Source: Streptosporangium oxazolinicum
GTDB taxonomy: Bacteria > Actinomycetota > Actinomycetes > Streptosporangiales > Streptosporangiaceae
Assembly (NCBI RefSeq): GCF_039537505.1
Contig: NZ_BAABAQ010000009.1
Span: 62,001 to 126,000 of the forward strand
Length of the DNA stretch: 64,000 nt
Reading direction: 5' to 3'
A model generated the notes under the pieces. The model was not told the origin of the DNA and did not search any database. It was given only the letters and a program-made list of their open reading frames with translations. Shown here piece by piece: positions 8,406 through 17,189 of the stretch (position 1 is the first letter of the stretch; each line of letters begins with the position of its first letter). The translations under genes were made by a program, and so were the position numbers.

Positions 8406-9296
8406 GTGACAATCGAGGATTTCCTTCCCGACCCCGACCGTTCCACCGTCGCGATCGAACCGGCGCAGCCGGGTGCCGGCCACTGGGCCGGCGCCCCGAG
8501 CGCCGTGGCGAGCGACGGGCTGATCTACCTCGCCTACCGGCTGCGCCGCCCCGTCGGCGAGGGCCGAGGCTACGCCGTCGCCATCGCCCGCTCCACCGAC
8601 GGTGAGCGGTTCGAGACCCTGCTCACCATCGGCAGGGAGGAGATGGACACCGAGTCGCTGGAGCGGCCCACCCTGGTCCGTACGCCGGAGGGGCGCTGGA
8701 GGCTCTACCTCAGCTGCGCCACCTACGACACCAAGCACTGGCGGGTCGAGGTGCTGGAGGCCGACGACCCGTCCGGCTTCCGTGCCACGCAGCGGCAGGT
8801 CGTGCTGCCCGGCGACCCGAAGACCGGCGTCAAGGACCCGGTGATCGTGCTGCGGGACGGCGTGTGGCACCTGTGGGCCTCCTGCCACCCGCTGGAGGAG
8901 GCCCACGAGGCCGACCAGATGGTGAGCGACTACGCCACCAGCGCCGACGGCATCGAGTGGACCTGGCAGGGCACCGCGCTCAGCGGCCGTCCCGACACCT
9001 GGGACGCCAGGGGCGCGCGGGTGGCGGCGGTCCGCTTCCTCGGCGAGGGCGTGATGGCCTTCTACGACGGCAGGGCCACCGCGGCGGAGAACTACGAGGA
9101 GAAGACCGGCGTCGCGGTCGGCACCGACCCGGCGCAGCTGACCCCGCTCGGCACCGAACCCGTCGGGATCTCGCCCTACGCGGGCGGCGGCCTGCGCTAC
9201 ATGGACATCGTGGACCTGCCGGGCGGCGGGCGGCGGCTCTACTACGAGTACACCCGCGCGGACGGGGCGCACGAGCTCCGCACCGAGCTGCGCTGA
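8406..9296 (+). CDS. Beta-propeller glycoside hydrolase-like protein (GH43/GH117-type fold)
   Basis: The 296-residue protein has no signal peptide. It shows the repeating blade pattern of five-bladed propeller glycosidases: WAGAPSAV, RPTLVRTPEGRWRLYLSC, VKDPVIVLRDGVWHLWASC and DTWDARGARV. Acidic residues sit at the starts of blades, as in GH43 and related families. A glycosidic substrate cannot be named and a catalytically inert sugar-binding role is possible. The start is ambiguous. GTG 8406 fits a leaderless transcript (TAATCT 7 nt upstream); GTG 8370 would add 12 residues but has no Shine-Dalgarno. It is a single gene, convergent with the sulfotransferase. Confidence 0.75.
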   Translation: MTIEDFLPDPDRSTVAIEPAQPGAGHWAGAPSAVASDGLIYLAYRLRRPVGEGRGYAVAIARSTDGERFETLLTIGREEMDTESLERPTLVRTPEGRWRLYLSCATYDTKHWRVEVLEADDPSGFRATQRQVVLPGDPKTGVKDPVIVLRDGVWHLWASCHPLEEAHEADQMVSDYATSADGIEWTWQGTALSGRPDTWDARGARVAAVRFLGEGVMAFYDGRATAAENYEEKTGVAVGTDPAQLTPLGTEPVGISPYAGGGLRYMDIVDLPGGGRRLYYEYTRADGAHELRTELR

Positions 9297-9312
9297 TCAC
9301 CGTACGACCGTC

Positions 9313-9373
9313 CCGGCGCGCGGATCACGCGCCGGACGGCCGTGGTCCCGGGCACGAGGCGGTGCCCGGGACC
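9313..9373. terminator. Double hairpin between convergent genes
   Basis: Two perfect hairpins follow one another. CCGGCGCG/CGCGCCGG spans 9313-9335. A 12-bp stem GGTCCCGGGCAC/GTGCCCGGGACC with a 6-nt loop spans 9344-9373. They sit between the ends of the propeller gene and the sulfotransferase gene. Confidence 0.75.
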
Positions 9374-9432
9374 GTTCAGCCATGCTCGGAGATCGGTGGA
9401 CTACGTCCTGGATCGTCCCTCTACGAGAGGTT

Positions 9433-10419
9433 CTATTGCTGAGGGCGGCCGTTGCGCGCCTGGCGCTGGCCGTCGGGGCGGATGCCCACCAGACCGCCCG
9501 AGCGCTCGCGGGGGAGCAGCCAGTCGCTGAAGTCCTCGCCGGTCACCTTCTGCAGCAGTGCCACGTCCTCGGTGAAGTAGGAGATCAGCTTCTCCCGCTG
9601 GTCCCAGGTCAGCGGCTGGCGGGAGCGGGCCCGCTCCTGCAGCCTGCGCTCCAGCGGGTCGGTCAGCGCCACGCTCACCCGCGACGGCAGGAACCGTCCC
9701 ACCGACGATCCCACGCGCAGTGCCCGCGACAGCATCCGGTGTTCGAGGGTCGGCTCGGGGTGGGCGGTCACGTTCTCCCGGGGGACCTCGGTGACCACGC
9801 CGGTCTCCACCCCGAGGAAGCGGCAGATCCGGTCGAGGGTCTCGGCGGGGCGGTCGACCAGGTCGCGGTAGCGGTAGACGAGCACCTGATCGCGGGGGAA
9901 CAGGGTGAACAGGTGCTTGAGCTGCTCGCCGTACTTGCCGAGCCCGAGGTAGTGCCAGAACGGCGCCCAGCCCGCCCTGACCCGTCGCTCCTCCTCGGCG
10001 CAGGCCCTCACCACGTCGCCGATCGGCTCCAGCCCGGCCGACCACAGGTGGGTCCAGTTGGAGTGGGCGCGCTCCACCGGGTCGCGCAGCACCACGATGA
10101 GCCTGGCGTCGGGGATGGCCGCCCTGATGCGCCGCTGCGCCGCCAGGTCGTAGAGGTAGAACGGGGTGGACTCGCCGGTGAGCGTGCCCGGTGGTGCCGC
10201 GCCGAACAGGGCCTCGTAGTCCTCGCGTCGCCAGACGTGCTCGCGGTAGGTCTGGGCGTCGCCAGGTCCTCCCTTGGTCGGTGGCGGGCCGTCGCTGAGG
10301 AAGAACTTCGGTTCCTTCACCGGGGACATGAACAGTCCCGGGTGCCGGGCCAGCGCGGCGTGCAGGGCGGTGGTCCCGGCTTTGGGAGCACCGATCGTGA
10401 GGAAATTCGGCAGGGGCAT
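9433..10419 (-). CDS. PAPS-dependent sulfotransferase
   Basis: This 328-residue cytoplasmic enzyme is predicted to transfer sulfate from PAPS to a hydroxyl or amine acceptor. The 5'-phosphosulfate loop PKAGTTALHAAL is at residues 12-23, and the 3'-phosphate motif VVLRDPVERAHSNW lies near residue 108-121. The rest follows the usual sulfotransferase pattern (KYGEQLKHLFTLFP, then VYRYRDLVDRPAETL). The acceptor is unknown; family members in actinomycetes decorate glycopeptides, lipids or nodulation-type sugars. It stands alone, with a long AT-rich upstream region. ATG 10419 is the natural N-terminus because the PAPS motif begins a few residues in. Confidence 0.9.
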   Translation of the reverse strand: MPLPNFLTIGAPKAGTTALHAALARHPGLFMSPVKEPKFFLSDGPPPTKGGPGDAQTYREHVWRREDYEALFGAAPPGTLTGESTPFYLYDLAAQRRIRAAIPDARLIVVLRDPVERAHSNWTHLWSAGLEPIGDVVRACAEEERRVRAGWAPFWHYLGLGKYGEQLKHLFTLFPRDQVLVYRYRDLVDRPAETLDRICRFLGVETGVVTEVPRENVTAHPEPTLEHRMLSRALRVGSSVGRFLPSRVSVALTDPLERRLQERARSRQPLTWDQREKLISYFTEDVALLQKVTGEDFSDWLLPRERSGGLVGIRPDGQRQARNGRPQQ

Positions 10420-11074
10420 CGCTATTACCCTTAATCCCTACTATGATTATTGGTAAATATAGCCCTTTTTCCGGCGAAGGCAAGTGTCCGGCCACGCGAT
10501 CGCCGTGCTCCAAGGGACTTCCCGGTTGCGGGGATTTCGGTCGTCGGTGCCTATCTCCAGGTCATGGACGTGAAGGATGCTGTCCCGTTCGGTGAACGCT
10601 GAGTCTTTTTCCGCTATTTCGCTGCCGAAGAAGAATTTTGTCGCGTTATGAATAAACAGGATACCTGTGCCGTATTCCGGATTCGACGTCACCGGGAGAC
10701 CCGCACCCCGTCCTCCCACGACCCGGCCCGGGTTCCCTTCCCGTCCGGGCCGCCGCCAAACGGCCTCCGCGGTGCCGTGACGTGCCATCTCGTTCCCCGG
10801 CCGGTGCCGGGCGGGCGATGCGCGGCACGTTGGGCCGTACGGTCACGCCGCGCCGACGATCGGTGAAAGCCCAGGCAAAGGCGGACGCGAATGTCGTGGC
10901 ACAAAGGTGAACCTGGGGTGAGGGGCGCCGCCGCGATTTCGTAAGTCCTAATGTCACGACAAATCATTGATACGCAGGTAATGCGGTGGTGGCAAACCGG
11001 GAATGAGGGAGATCCGGCGAAGCGGCGCGTGAGGAACCGCCGCCCCCGTGAACCGGGGCAACCAGGTGAACCGC
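10420..11074. other. Long intergenic region with AT-rich patches
   Basis: No convincing gene is present. AT-rich patches at 10430-10470, 10605-10660 and 10935-10990 contrast with the surrounding GC-rich sequence and probably hold promoters, the first for the sulfotransferase on the minus strand. The near-mirror decamers TGTCGTGGCA (10892) and TGTCACGACA (10952) could form one spaced regulatory pair. An open frame on the minus strand at 10447-10788 was not accepted as a gene. Confidence 0.45.
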
Positions 11075-12472
11075 TCAGAAGTCGAACGACTCCACGTGGA
11101 TGCGGCGGTCGGGCACGCCCGCGCGGCGCAGGGCCTGGCGGGCCGCGACCGTCATCCCGGCGGGGCCGCACAGGTAGACGTCGTGGACGGCCAGGCCGGG
11201 GATGAGGGTCCGCAGGGCGCGCCCGGTGAGCGGCACGCTCCGCTTACCGGACGATCCGGTCAGCTCGTCCACGGTGTAGTGGATCGTGGCGCCGCGCGCG
11301 GCGGCGATGGCGTCCAGTTCGTCGCGGAGGATCAGCTCCTCGTCGCGGCGCGCCATGTAGACCAGCGTCACCTCGCCGGGCAGCGTCTCGAAGAGCGCGC
11401 GCAGCGGGCTGATCCCCACGCCGCCGCCGACCAGCAGCACCTGGGGCCTGCGGCGCCGCGCGGCGGTGAGGGCCCCGTAGGGACCCTCGGCCCACACGCG
11501 GGTGCCGGGCCGCAGACCGGCCAGCGCGCCGCTGTGGTCGCCGACGCCCTTGACGGTGATCCGCAGGAAGCGGTCGTTGGCGGGGGCCGACAGCGAGTAG
11601 GGGTTGGCCGTCCACCACATGCCGGGGGCGAGGAACCGCCACCGGAAGAACTGGCCGGGCTCGGCGCCCAGCTCGTCCAGGTGCTCGCCGGTCAGGTAGA
11701 CCGACACCACGGAGGACGACTCCCTGCGGACCCCGGCGACCCGCAGCCGGTGACGCAGGGCGCGGCGGACGGGGGTGAGGAAGCGGTACCAGACCAGCAG
11801 GGCGACGACGGACACGTACAGCGCGTACCAGAACACGCTCATGACGGCGCTGCCGGCGAAGTCCGGGCCGGTGAGCTGGTGGCCGAACCCGAGGAAGACG
11901 GCCCCGTAGGTGACGAAGTGCAGGTAGTGCCAGATCTCGTACCGCATCCGGCGCCGTACCGCGCGCACCGAGACGACCGCGATGCCGGTCAGCAGCAGGA
12001 GGGCGACCGTCGCCTCCAGCATGGCCGGGCCGTCCAGGACCAGCCCCGCGGTGCCCTCCAGCACGCCCGCGCCGGACCGCGCCACGTGGGCCGCGACGGC
12101 GAACAGCATGTGCGCCACCGACAGGACGATGGTGTGGCGGCCGACCGTCGCGTGCCAGCGGGCCAGCCGGTCGGTTCCGACCCCGCGGTCCAGCGCGGGA
12201 ACGCGGGCCATCAGCACCAGCAGGACGGCGCAGGCGTAGCCCGCGAGCAGGCCGGTGAGCCTGCCCGCCCAGGCCAGGGCCCCGGTGAAGCCGGAGACCG
12301 AGGTCAGGTCGGACCAGCACGTCGCGGTCGCCGCGACGGCTCCGGCGCCGATCAGGGCGAGGACCAGGGACGGCCGCGCCCGGCGCGCGGGCGGGCGGGC
12401 GGGGGTTCCGTGCCGCCGCGTACGCGTGGCGGGGCGCGGGCGCGTACCGGAATCGGGGGCGGCGCCTCTCAC
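11075..12472 (-). CDS. Ferric reductase-like membrane flavocytochrome / ferredoxin-reductase family protein
   Basis: The 465-residue protein has about six membrane helices in residues 35-235, with histidines suited to heme (RWHATVGRHTIVL, AHMLFAVAAH, WHYLHFVTY). A cytoplasmic FAD/NAD module then follows: FAD motif NPYSLSAP, NAD-binding LLVGGGVGISPLRALF and the terminal YLCGPAGM plus VESFDF. It should move electrons from NAD(P)H through FAD and heme across the membrane to ferric or cupric ions or another acceptor. Its GTG start overlaps the stop of the upstream DUF305-like gene (GTGA, 12469-12472), so the two are translationally coupled. Confidence 0.88.
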   Translation of the reverse strand: MRGAAPDSGTRPRPATRTRRHGTPARPPARRARPSLVLALIGAGAVAATATCWSDLTSVSGFTGALAWAGRLTGLLAGYACAVLLVLMARVPALDRGVGTDRLARWHATVGRHTIVLSVAHMLFAVAAHVARSGAGVLEGTAGLVLDGPAMLEATVALLLLTGIAVVSVRAVRRRMRYEIWHYLHFVTYGAVFLGFGHQLTGPDFAGSAVMSVFWYALYVSVVALLVWYRFLTPVRRALRHRLRVAGVRRESSSVVSVYLTGEHLDELGAEPGQFFRWRFLAPGMWWTANPYSLSAPANDRFLRITVKGVGDHSGALAGLRPGTRVWAEGPYGALTAARRRRPQVLLVGGGVGISPLRALFETLPGEVTLVYMARRDEELILRDELDAIAAARGATIHYTVDELTGSSGKRSVPLTGRALRTLIPGLAVHDVYLCGPAGMTVAARQALRRAGVPDRRIHVESFDF

Positions 12473-13068
12473 GGCTCCAGCCGGGGAAGCTGGCCGCTGT
12501 AGGTTTTCTCCAGGGCGGCGGCGAACGCCTTGGTCTCCGGGTCGGCGCCGGATTTCTGCAGGCCCTTCGCGACCAGGACGGACTGCGTGAGATATTCGCG
12601 CGCGTCCTTGGTGAAGAGCCGGTCGAACGCCTCGCCGTCGGCCCGCTTCAGGGCCGCGAAGTCGTTGGGAATCACCATGCCCGGTATGTCATGTCCCTCG
12701 TGCTCGTTGCTCTCCGGCACCCCGGACCGCCGCAGCAAATCGCGCAGTTCCTGGAGCGTCGTGCGGCGATCGGCGACGTACTCCTCGGCGAACCGCTTCA
12801 GCCTCGGATTCGAGGTCTTGCCGGGGGCCAGCTCCAGCAGGCGCGCCGCCTGCTCGGTCATCGGGATCATCAGCTGCAGCCACGCGATGTCGGTGCCGTT
12901 GAAGGAGCCCGACACGCTCCCGGTAGGTGTGGGGAGCGCGGCGGGGCCGCTTCGCGACGGTGGGTGGTTCACGGCCGAATGGGTCTGCGGCTCGGCGGCG
13001 ACACATCGAGAGACCAGCAGCACGGTGAGGACGACGAGCACCGACGCACCGATCGTGGACACCTTCAT
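12469..13068 (-). CDS. Secreted DUF305-like protein lacking the usual histidines
   Basis: The 199-residue protein has an N-terminal signal sequence (MKVSTIGASVLVVLTVLLVS) with a cysteine near residue 22 and a helical DUF305/ferritin-like body. Where the family normally has MIPHH, this protein reads MIPMTEQAARLLELA. A second region, NEHEGHDIPGM, supplies other His and Met residues. DUF305 proteins are linked to copper or other metal stress; the coupled ferric/cupric reductase supports a periplasmic metal or redox role. Loss of the paired histidines suggests altered binding. The family assignment rests on the helix pattern and is moderate. Confidence 0.7.
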   Translation of the reverse strand: MKVSTIGASVLVVLTVLLVSRCVAAEPQTHSAVNHPPSRSGPAALPTPTGSVSGSFNGTDIAWLQLMIPMTEQAARLLELAPGKTSNPRLKRFAEEYVADRRTTLQELRDLLRRSGVPESNEHEGHDIPGMVIPNDFAALKRADGEAFDRLFTKDAREYLTQSVLVAKGLQKSGADPETKAFAAALEKTYSGQLPRLEP

Positions 13069-13101
13069 GTCGCTCCTCCGCTCACGCCGTTCCCAGGGGG
13101 A

Positions 13102-13129
13102 GGCGAGGCCCGGTATGCCGGGCCTCGCC
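13102..13129 (-). terminator. Strong hairpin after the DUF1996 gene
   Basis: GGCGAGGCCCGG and CCGGGCCTCGCC form a perfect 12-bp stem with loop TATG, 50 bp downstream of the DUF1996 stop and just upstream of the DUF305-like gene. Confidence 0.75.
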
Positions 13130-13179
13130 CCGTTCAGGTCAGACGGTACGCTTCCGCCCGAAGACGGTCACCTGCCGTC

Positions 13180-14598
13180 TCAGGGGGTGCCGTCGGCGCC
13201 GCACTTGACGATCGGGCGGATGCAGTCGCGCACGCGGCGCTCCATCTCGGCCTCGGGCCAGGCGTTGAAGAAGTCACCGTGCATGGTGAAGCCGGGACCC
13301 GACGAGAGCCGGAACTTGGCCGGGTCGCCGCTGACCGGGTAGCGCAGCACCTGGCGCAGCTTGGGCACGATCACCGGGTGCGAGGCCGGGCAGGCGCCGT
13401 TCACCGGGTAGGACATGTGGCTCTTGTGGTCGGGGGAGTCCAGGTCCTTGCCGTTCCAGCAGTGCGGGAAGTCCAGGTAGGACTCCAGCATCTTGCCGGC
13501 CGGGCAGTTGACGAAGTTCTTGGAGGAACCCACCTCGCCGGCGTGCAGGCACGACCAGCGCGCGTTGCTGCTGGCGTCGGGCTGGGTGGCCTTGGCGTTG
13601 CCGGCCACGATCCGCAGGCCCAGCGGCAGCGGCCGGGTCTGCGCCATCAGCTCGTCCTTGATGCCCTCACCCAGGTAGTAGAACGTGGTGCCGGTCGGCT
13701 CGACGGGCTTGTCGTCGCTGTAGAGGGTCGGCACCCAGTACGAGGAGATGTCGGTCTTCGGGCTGCAGCTGGTGCCGCCCTTCTGCAGGCTCTCGAGGTC
13801 GGAGTCGGCGTCCGTCGTGGTGTTGCCGAAGAAGCTGTGCATGTGCGACCCGCCGGCGAGGCCCGGCATCACGATCGGGTCGTCGGGCAGCCGGTGGGTG
13901 TAGGGGCACTCGGCGAGGAACTCCGCGACCCGCACCGCGCCGGGCGGGACCGGGCCCTTGGGCAGGTTACCGCCGGGAGCCGGAGTGGTCGGGGTGGTGC
14001 TCGGCTTGGGAGTGGTGCTGGGCTTGGGAGTGGCGGTGGGGGTGGTGCTCGGCTTCGGGGTGGCGGTGCCCGACCCGGTGCCGTAGACCTCGAACTCCCA
14101 CAGCGAGACCCCGTACTGGGAGGAGCGCTTGGTGGCGTTGAGCCGCACGTAGCGGCCGGTGGCCGACACGTTGAGGGTCTGCACGCCGCCCTTGCCCGCG
14201 GTGGTGGTGTGGATCGTCTTCCACTCGCCGCCACCGGCGGAGGTCTGGATCGTGAAGGCCGTGGCGTAGGCGTTCTCCCAGTTCAGCACGATCTTCTCGA
14301 TCGCCTTGGACGCGCCCAGGTCGACCTGGAGCCACTGGGGGTCGCTGAAGGCGCTCGACCAGCGGGTGTTCTCCCTGCCGTCGATCGCCGCGGAGGCGGA
14401 CAGGTCACCCCTCTCGGAGGAGGAGGCGGTGGCCTTGCCGCTCTGCGACAGCGGAACCTCCGCCGCGCTGGCCGGGAGGACGCCGTTCACCAGCGAGGCG
14501 CCCAGGATGGTCGCGAGGGCACCGGCGAGCGCGAGGCGGTGGACTCGCCCGCCCGATCTGCGACCCGGGGCCGTGGTGCTCGGAACAGTCTCACTCAT
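13180..14598 (-). CDS. Secreted DUF1996 protein with N-terminal F5/8-type carbohydrate-binding domain
   Basis: This 472-residue exported protein has a basic n-region followed by LALAGALATILGASLVNGVL and a cleavage site near ASAAE. Residues about 50-185 form a discoidin/CBM32-like domain (DGRENTRWSSAFSDPQWLQV, VQTLNVSATGRYVRL, WEFEVYG). A Thr/Pro/Lys-rich linker follows, then a DUF1996 domain with SHMHSFFGNT and GDFFNAWPEAEM. DUF1996 is common in actinomycetes and fungi but lacks an assigned activity. ATG 14598 was chosen because the signal peptide begins there and AAGGA lies upstream; an upstream in-frame start would precede the signal peptide with unrelated sequence. Confidence 0.87.
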   Translation of the reverse strand: MSETVPSTTAPGRRSGGRVHRLALAGALATILGASLVNGVLPASAAEVPLSQSGKATASSSERGDLSASAAIDGRENTRWSSAFSDPQWLQVDLGASKAIEKIVLNWENAYATAFTIQTSAGGGEWKTIHTTTAGKGGVQTLNVSATGRYVRLNATKRSSQYGVSLWEFEVYGTGSGTATPKPSTTPTATPKPSTTPKPSTTPTTPAPGGNLPKGPVPPGAVRVAEFLAECPYTHRLPDDPIVMPGLAGGSHMHSFFGNTTTDADSDLESLQKGGTSCSPKTDISSYWVPTLYSDDKPVEPTGTTFYYLGEGIKDELMAQTRPLPLGLRIVAGNAKATQPDASSNARWSCLHAGEVGSSKNFVNCPAGKMLESYLDFPHCWNGKDLDSPDHKSHMSYPVNGACPASHPVIVPKLRQVLRYPVSGDPAKFRLSSGPGFTMHGDFFNAWPEAEMERRVRDCIRPIVKCGADGTP

Positions 14599-15235
14599 GT
14601 GGATGAGGTCCTTAGGGGGATCGAGGTGTGATGGACGTGATGTCTCGGCGGCGTCTCGGCCGGACCGGCTCGTGGCCCGGCGTGTCAGCGGACGGCGCCC
14701 TGTGGGGGAGGCGTTGGCGGCGCCGGGTGGCCGTGACCGCTCCGGCAGGGTCCGGGCGGATGGGACCACCCCCGATCGGGGTGTGGCCGGAGGTCGCCGG
14801 GACGGCGATCCCACCGGCCGCCGCCGGTGGCGGCACGGGAGACGACGGGGCCGTGTCGCTCGGGCGAGGTGGGGGAGTGGGGGCGCGAACACCGCCGCCG
14901 TGCACAGTAGCAGCACACTGAACAGGACATATAGTCCTGTAACAGTGCTACCGTGCGCCTCCCCGGTGCCATCGTCACGAGCCTCCTCCGCCGTCACGCC
15001 CGGCGCCGGGCGTGTTCTGCTCCTGTACAGGAGACGGGCGGGAGGACGGGCGACAACAAAAACTCAGAAAAAGGGCGGAGAAAATTTTCGTTGTCCATCT
15101 GACCTGGCGCCGGTCTCCGTAGAGGGGGCTCGTCGGTCTTCCGCTATCGGGAGTTATGGAGAGAATCGTCCCTGCCCGGCACCCGGAGCGGCGCGGGGGC
15201 GACGGACCGTGGACGACGACAGGAAGCGGAGTGCG
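14599..15235. other. Divergent intergenic region between DUF1996 and sigma-GH128 genes
   Basis: No gene is seen here. It contains the large dyad at 14907-14951 and a low-GC patch at 15050-15105 that includes the 10-bp palindrome GAAAATTTTC (15080-15089). Both genes encode extracytoplasmic polysaccharide-related proteins, so shared control is plausible. Confidence 0.5.
14907..14951. promoter_or_regulatory. Large nested dyad, probable operator/promoter
   Basis: The inner perfect repeat ACAGGAC-ATATA-GTCCTGT (14922-14940) is flanked by CACTG/CAGTG (14916-14920, 14943-14947) and GTAGCA/TGCTAC (14907-14912, 14946-14951). A -10-like TATAGT on the plus strand lies in the centre (14930-14935). Confidence 0.6.
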
Positions 15236-17146
15236 ATGCTCGGAACCGGCAGGGGCGGACCCGACACGGCGATGGTGACCGCCGCGCGCGACGGAGACCA
15301 GCGGGCGCTGGACGCCCTGGTGGCCGACTCCCTCCCGCTCGTCTACAACATCGTCGGACGGGCGCTGAACGGCCACACCGACGTCGACGACGTGGTCCAG
15401 GAGACGTTCCTCCGGGTCGTCCGCGCCCTGCCCGACCTGCGGGACCCGCAGGCGTACCGCTCCTGGCTGGTGGCCATCGCCGTCCGCCAGGTGCGCGACC
15501 ACGAGCAGGACCGCAGGACCACCCAGCACCGCAGGGCCGACCTCGACACCGCCGAGGAGGTGCCCGACCCCGCCTCCGACTTCGCCGCCGTGACCATCCT
15601 GCGGCTCGGGCTCACCGACCAGCGCCGCGAGGTCGCCGAGGCCACCCGCTGGCTGGACGGCGACGACCAGGCGCTTCTCGCCCTGTGGTGGCTGGAGGAG
15701 ACCGGCGAGCTCGGCCGCGCCGACCTGGCCGGAGCCCTCGGCCTGTCGGGGCGCCACGCCGCCGTACGCGTCCAGCGGATGAAGGAGCAGGTCCAGACGG
15801 CGCGCACCATCGTGCGGGCGCTGCGCGCCGACTCCGGATGCCACGAGCTGCGCGCCCTCACCGCGAACTGGAACGGCATCCCCAGCCCGCTGTGGCGCAA
15901 GCGCTTCGCCCGGCACATCCGCGACTGCGCCGTCTGCCAGGGACGCACCGCGGGCCTGTTGCCCATCGACCGCCTGCTCAGCGGGCTGCCGCTGCTGCCC
16001 CTGCCGGTCGGCTTCGCCATGCACCACCTCCAGGCCGTTCCCCCCGCCGTCGAGGCGGTGGCGCACGCCACCTCCTGGGGCGCCTCCCACGGCGCGCACG
16101 CCCTGGAGACGACGCGGCCGGGCCTGCTCGCCTCCCTGCCCCCCGCCCCGGTCACGATCGGCGGCGCGGCGGCCGTCATCGTCACCGGCGTCCTGGTGTT
16201 CGGGCAGCTCACGGCCCCCGCCCCCGAGCCCGCCCCGCCGCTGGCCGTCCCCGCGCCGACGGCCTCGCCGTCGCCGTCGCCGCCGCCCTCGCCGTCACCG
16301 TCACCGTCGCGGACGCCGTCGGCGCGCGCCACCCCCAAGCCCTCCCCGTCTCCCACCCCCCGCCGGGCCAAGGTCTCCCGGACGCCGACCCCGCCGCCCG
16401 CCGTCGTCTCCTCCGCCAGGAAGGGCGTGGGCGTGTGGAAGATGCCCGGTCTCAGCTCGGCCTTCGCGAAGTCCGGCGCGAGCTGGTACTACACCTGGTC
16501 CACCCGCCGCGAGGGCGTCACCGGCCCCAGGGCGGACGGGTTCGTCCCGATGATCTGGGGATCGGGCAGCGTCACCCCGGAGAACCTCGCCCAGGCCAGG
16601 AGCGCCGGACCCTACCTGCTCGCCTTCAACGAGCCCGACCTGCCCCAGCAGGCCAACATGACCGTGGAGGAGGCGCTGTCGCTCTGGCCGAAACTCATGT
16701 CCGCGGGCCGGGTGCTCAGCAGCCCCTCCGTCGCGTTCGGCGCCGACACCCCGGGCGGCTGGCTGGACCGCTTCATGTCCGGGGCGGAGGAGCGGGGCTA
16801 CCGCGTCGACTTCATCGCGCTGCACTGGTACGGGGCGGACTTCCGCCCCCAGCCCGCGGCGAACCAGCTCAAGTCGTACATCCAGGCCGTGTACCAGCGC
16901 TACCGCAAGCCGATCTGGCTCACCGAGTACGCCCTGATCGACTTCTCGAACGGCACCCGCTACGCCAGCGACGCCCAGCAGGCCGCGTTCGTCACCGCGT
17001 CCACCAAGATGCTCGCCTCCCTGCCGTACGTGCGGCGCTACGCCTGGTTCGGCCTGCCCTCCTCCGACACCGAGCCCAACAGCGGCCTGTTCCGCGGCGA
17101 CGGGACCGTCACCCGCGCGGGCCGCGCCTTCCAGGCGGCCCGCTGA
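15236..17146 (+). CDS. Membrane-tethered ECF sigma factor fused to a zinc finger and GH128 glucanase domain
   Basis: The 636-residue fusion has four parts. Residues 1-200 are an ECF sigma factor: region 2 with ALVADSLPLVYNIVGRAL and VQETFLRVVRALPDL, and region 4 near 150-200. Next is a zinc-finger anti-sigma-like segment, His227-x3-Cys231-x2-Cys234. One transmembrane helix spans residues 306-325. A Pro/Ser linker at about 330-390 leads to an extracytoplasmic GH128 (Asl1-like) catalytic domain from residue 396. Its candidate acid/base is Glu466 (FNEPD) and its nucleophile Glu564 (WLTEY). The layout implies that polysaccharide contact outside controls sigma activity inside. ATG 15236 follows AGGAAGCGGAG; GTG 15209 is an in-frame alternative. 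Confidence 0.9.
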   Translation: MLGTGRGGPDTAMVTAARDGDQRALDALVADSLPLVYNIVGRALNGHTDVDDVVQETFLRVVRALPDLRDPQAYRSWLVAIAVRQVRDHEQDRRTTQHRRADLDTAEEVPDPASDFAAVTILRLGLTDQRREVAEATRWLDGDDQALLALWWLEETGELGRADLAGALGLSGRHAAVRVQRMKEQVQTARTIVRALRADSGCHELRALTANWNGIPSPLWRKRFARHIRDCAVCQGRTAGLLPIDRLLSGLPLLPLPVGFAMHHLQAVPPAVEAVAHATSWGASHGAHALETTRPGLLASLPPAPVTIGGAAAVIVTGVLVFGQLTAPAPEPAPPLAVPAPTASPSPSPPPSPSPSPSRTPSARATPKPSPSPTPRRAKVSRTPTPPPAVVSSARKGVGVWKMPGLSSAFAKSGASWYYTWSTRREGVTGPRADGFVPMIWGSGSVTPENLAQARSAGPYLLAFNEPDLPQQANMTVEEALSLWPKLMSAGRVLSSPSVAFGADTPGGWLDRFMSGAEERGYRVDFIALHWYGADFRPQPAANQLKSYIQAVYQRYRKPIWLTEYALIDFSNGTRYASDAQQAAFVTASTKMLASLPYVRRYAWFGLPSSDTEPNSGLFRGDGTVTRAGRAFQAAR

Positions 17147-17189
17147 GCGCCGTGCCCCGGGGCGTCGCCGGGCTGGATACCCTTGCCGG

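Noticed and set aside
10447..10788. 113-codon minus-strand open frame in the long intergenic region
   Set aside because: It spans AT-rich promoter-like patches, has no ribosome site, and its start region is Arg/Gly-rich shadow composition. A decayed gene remnant cannot be excluded.
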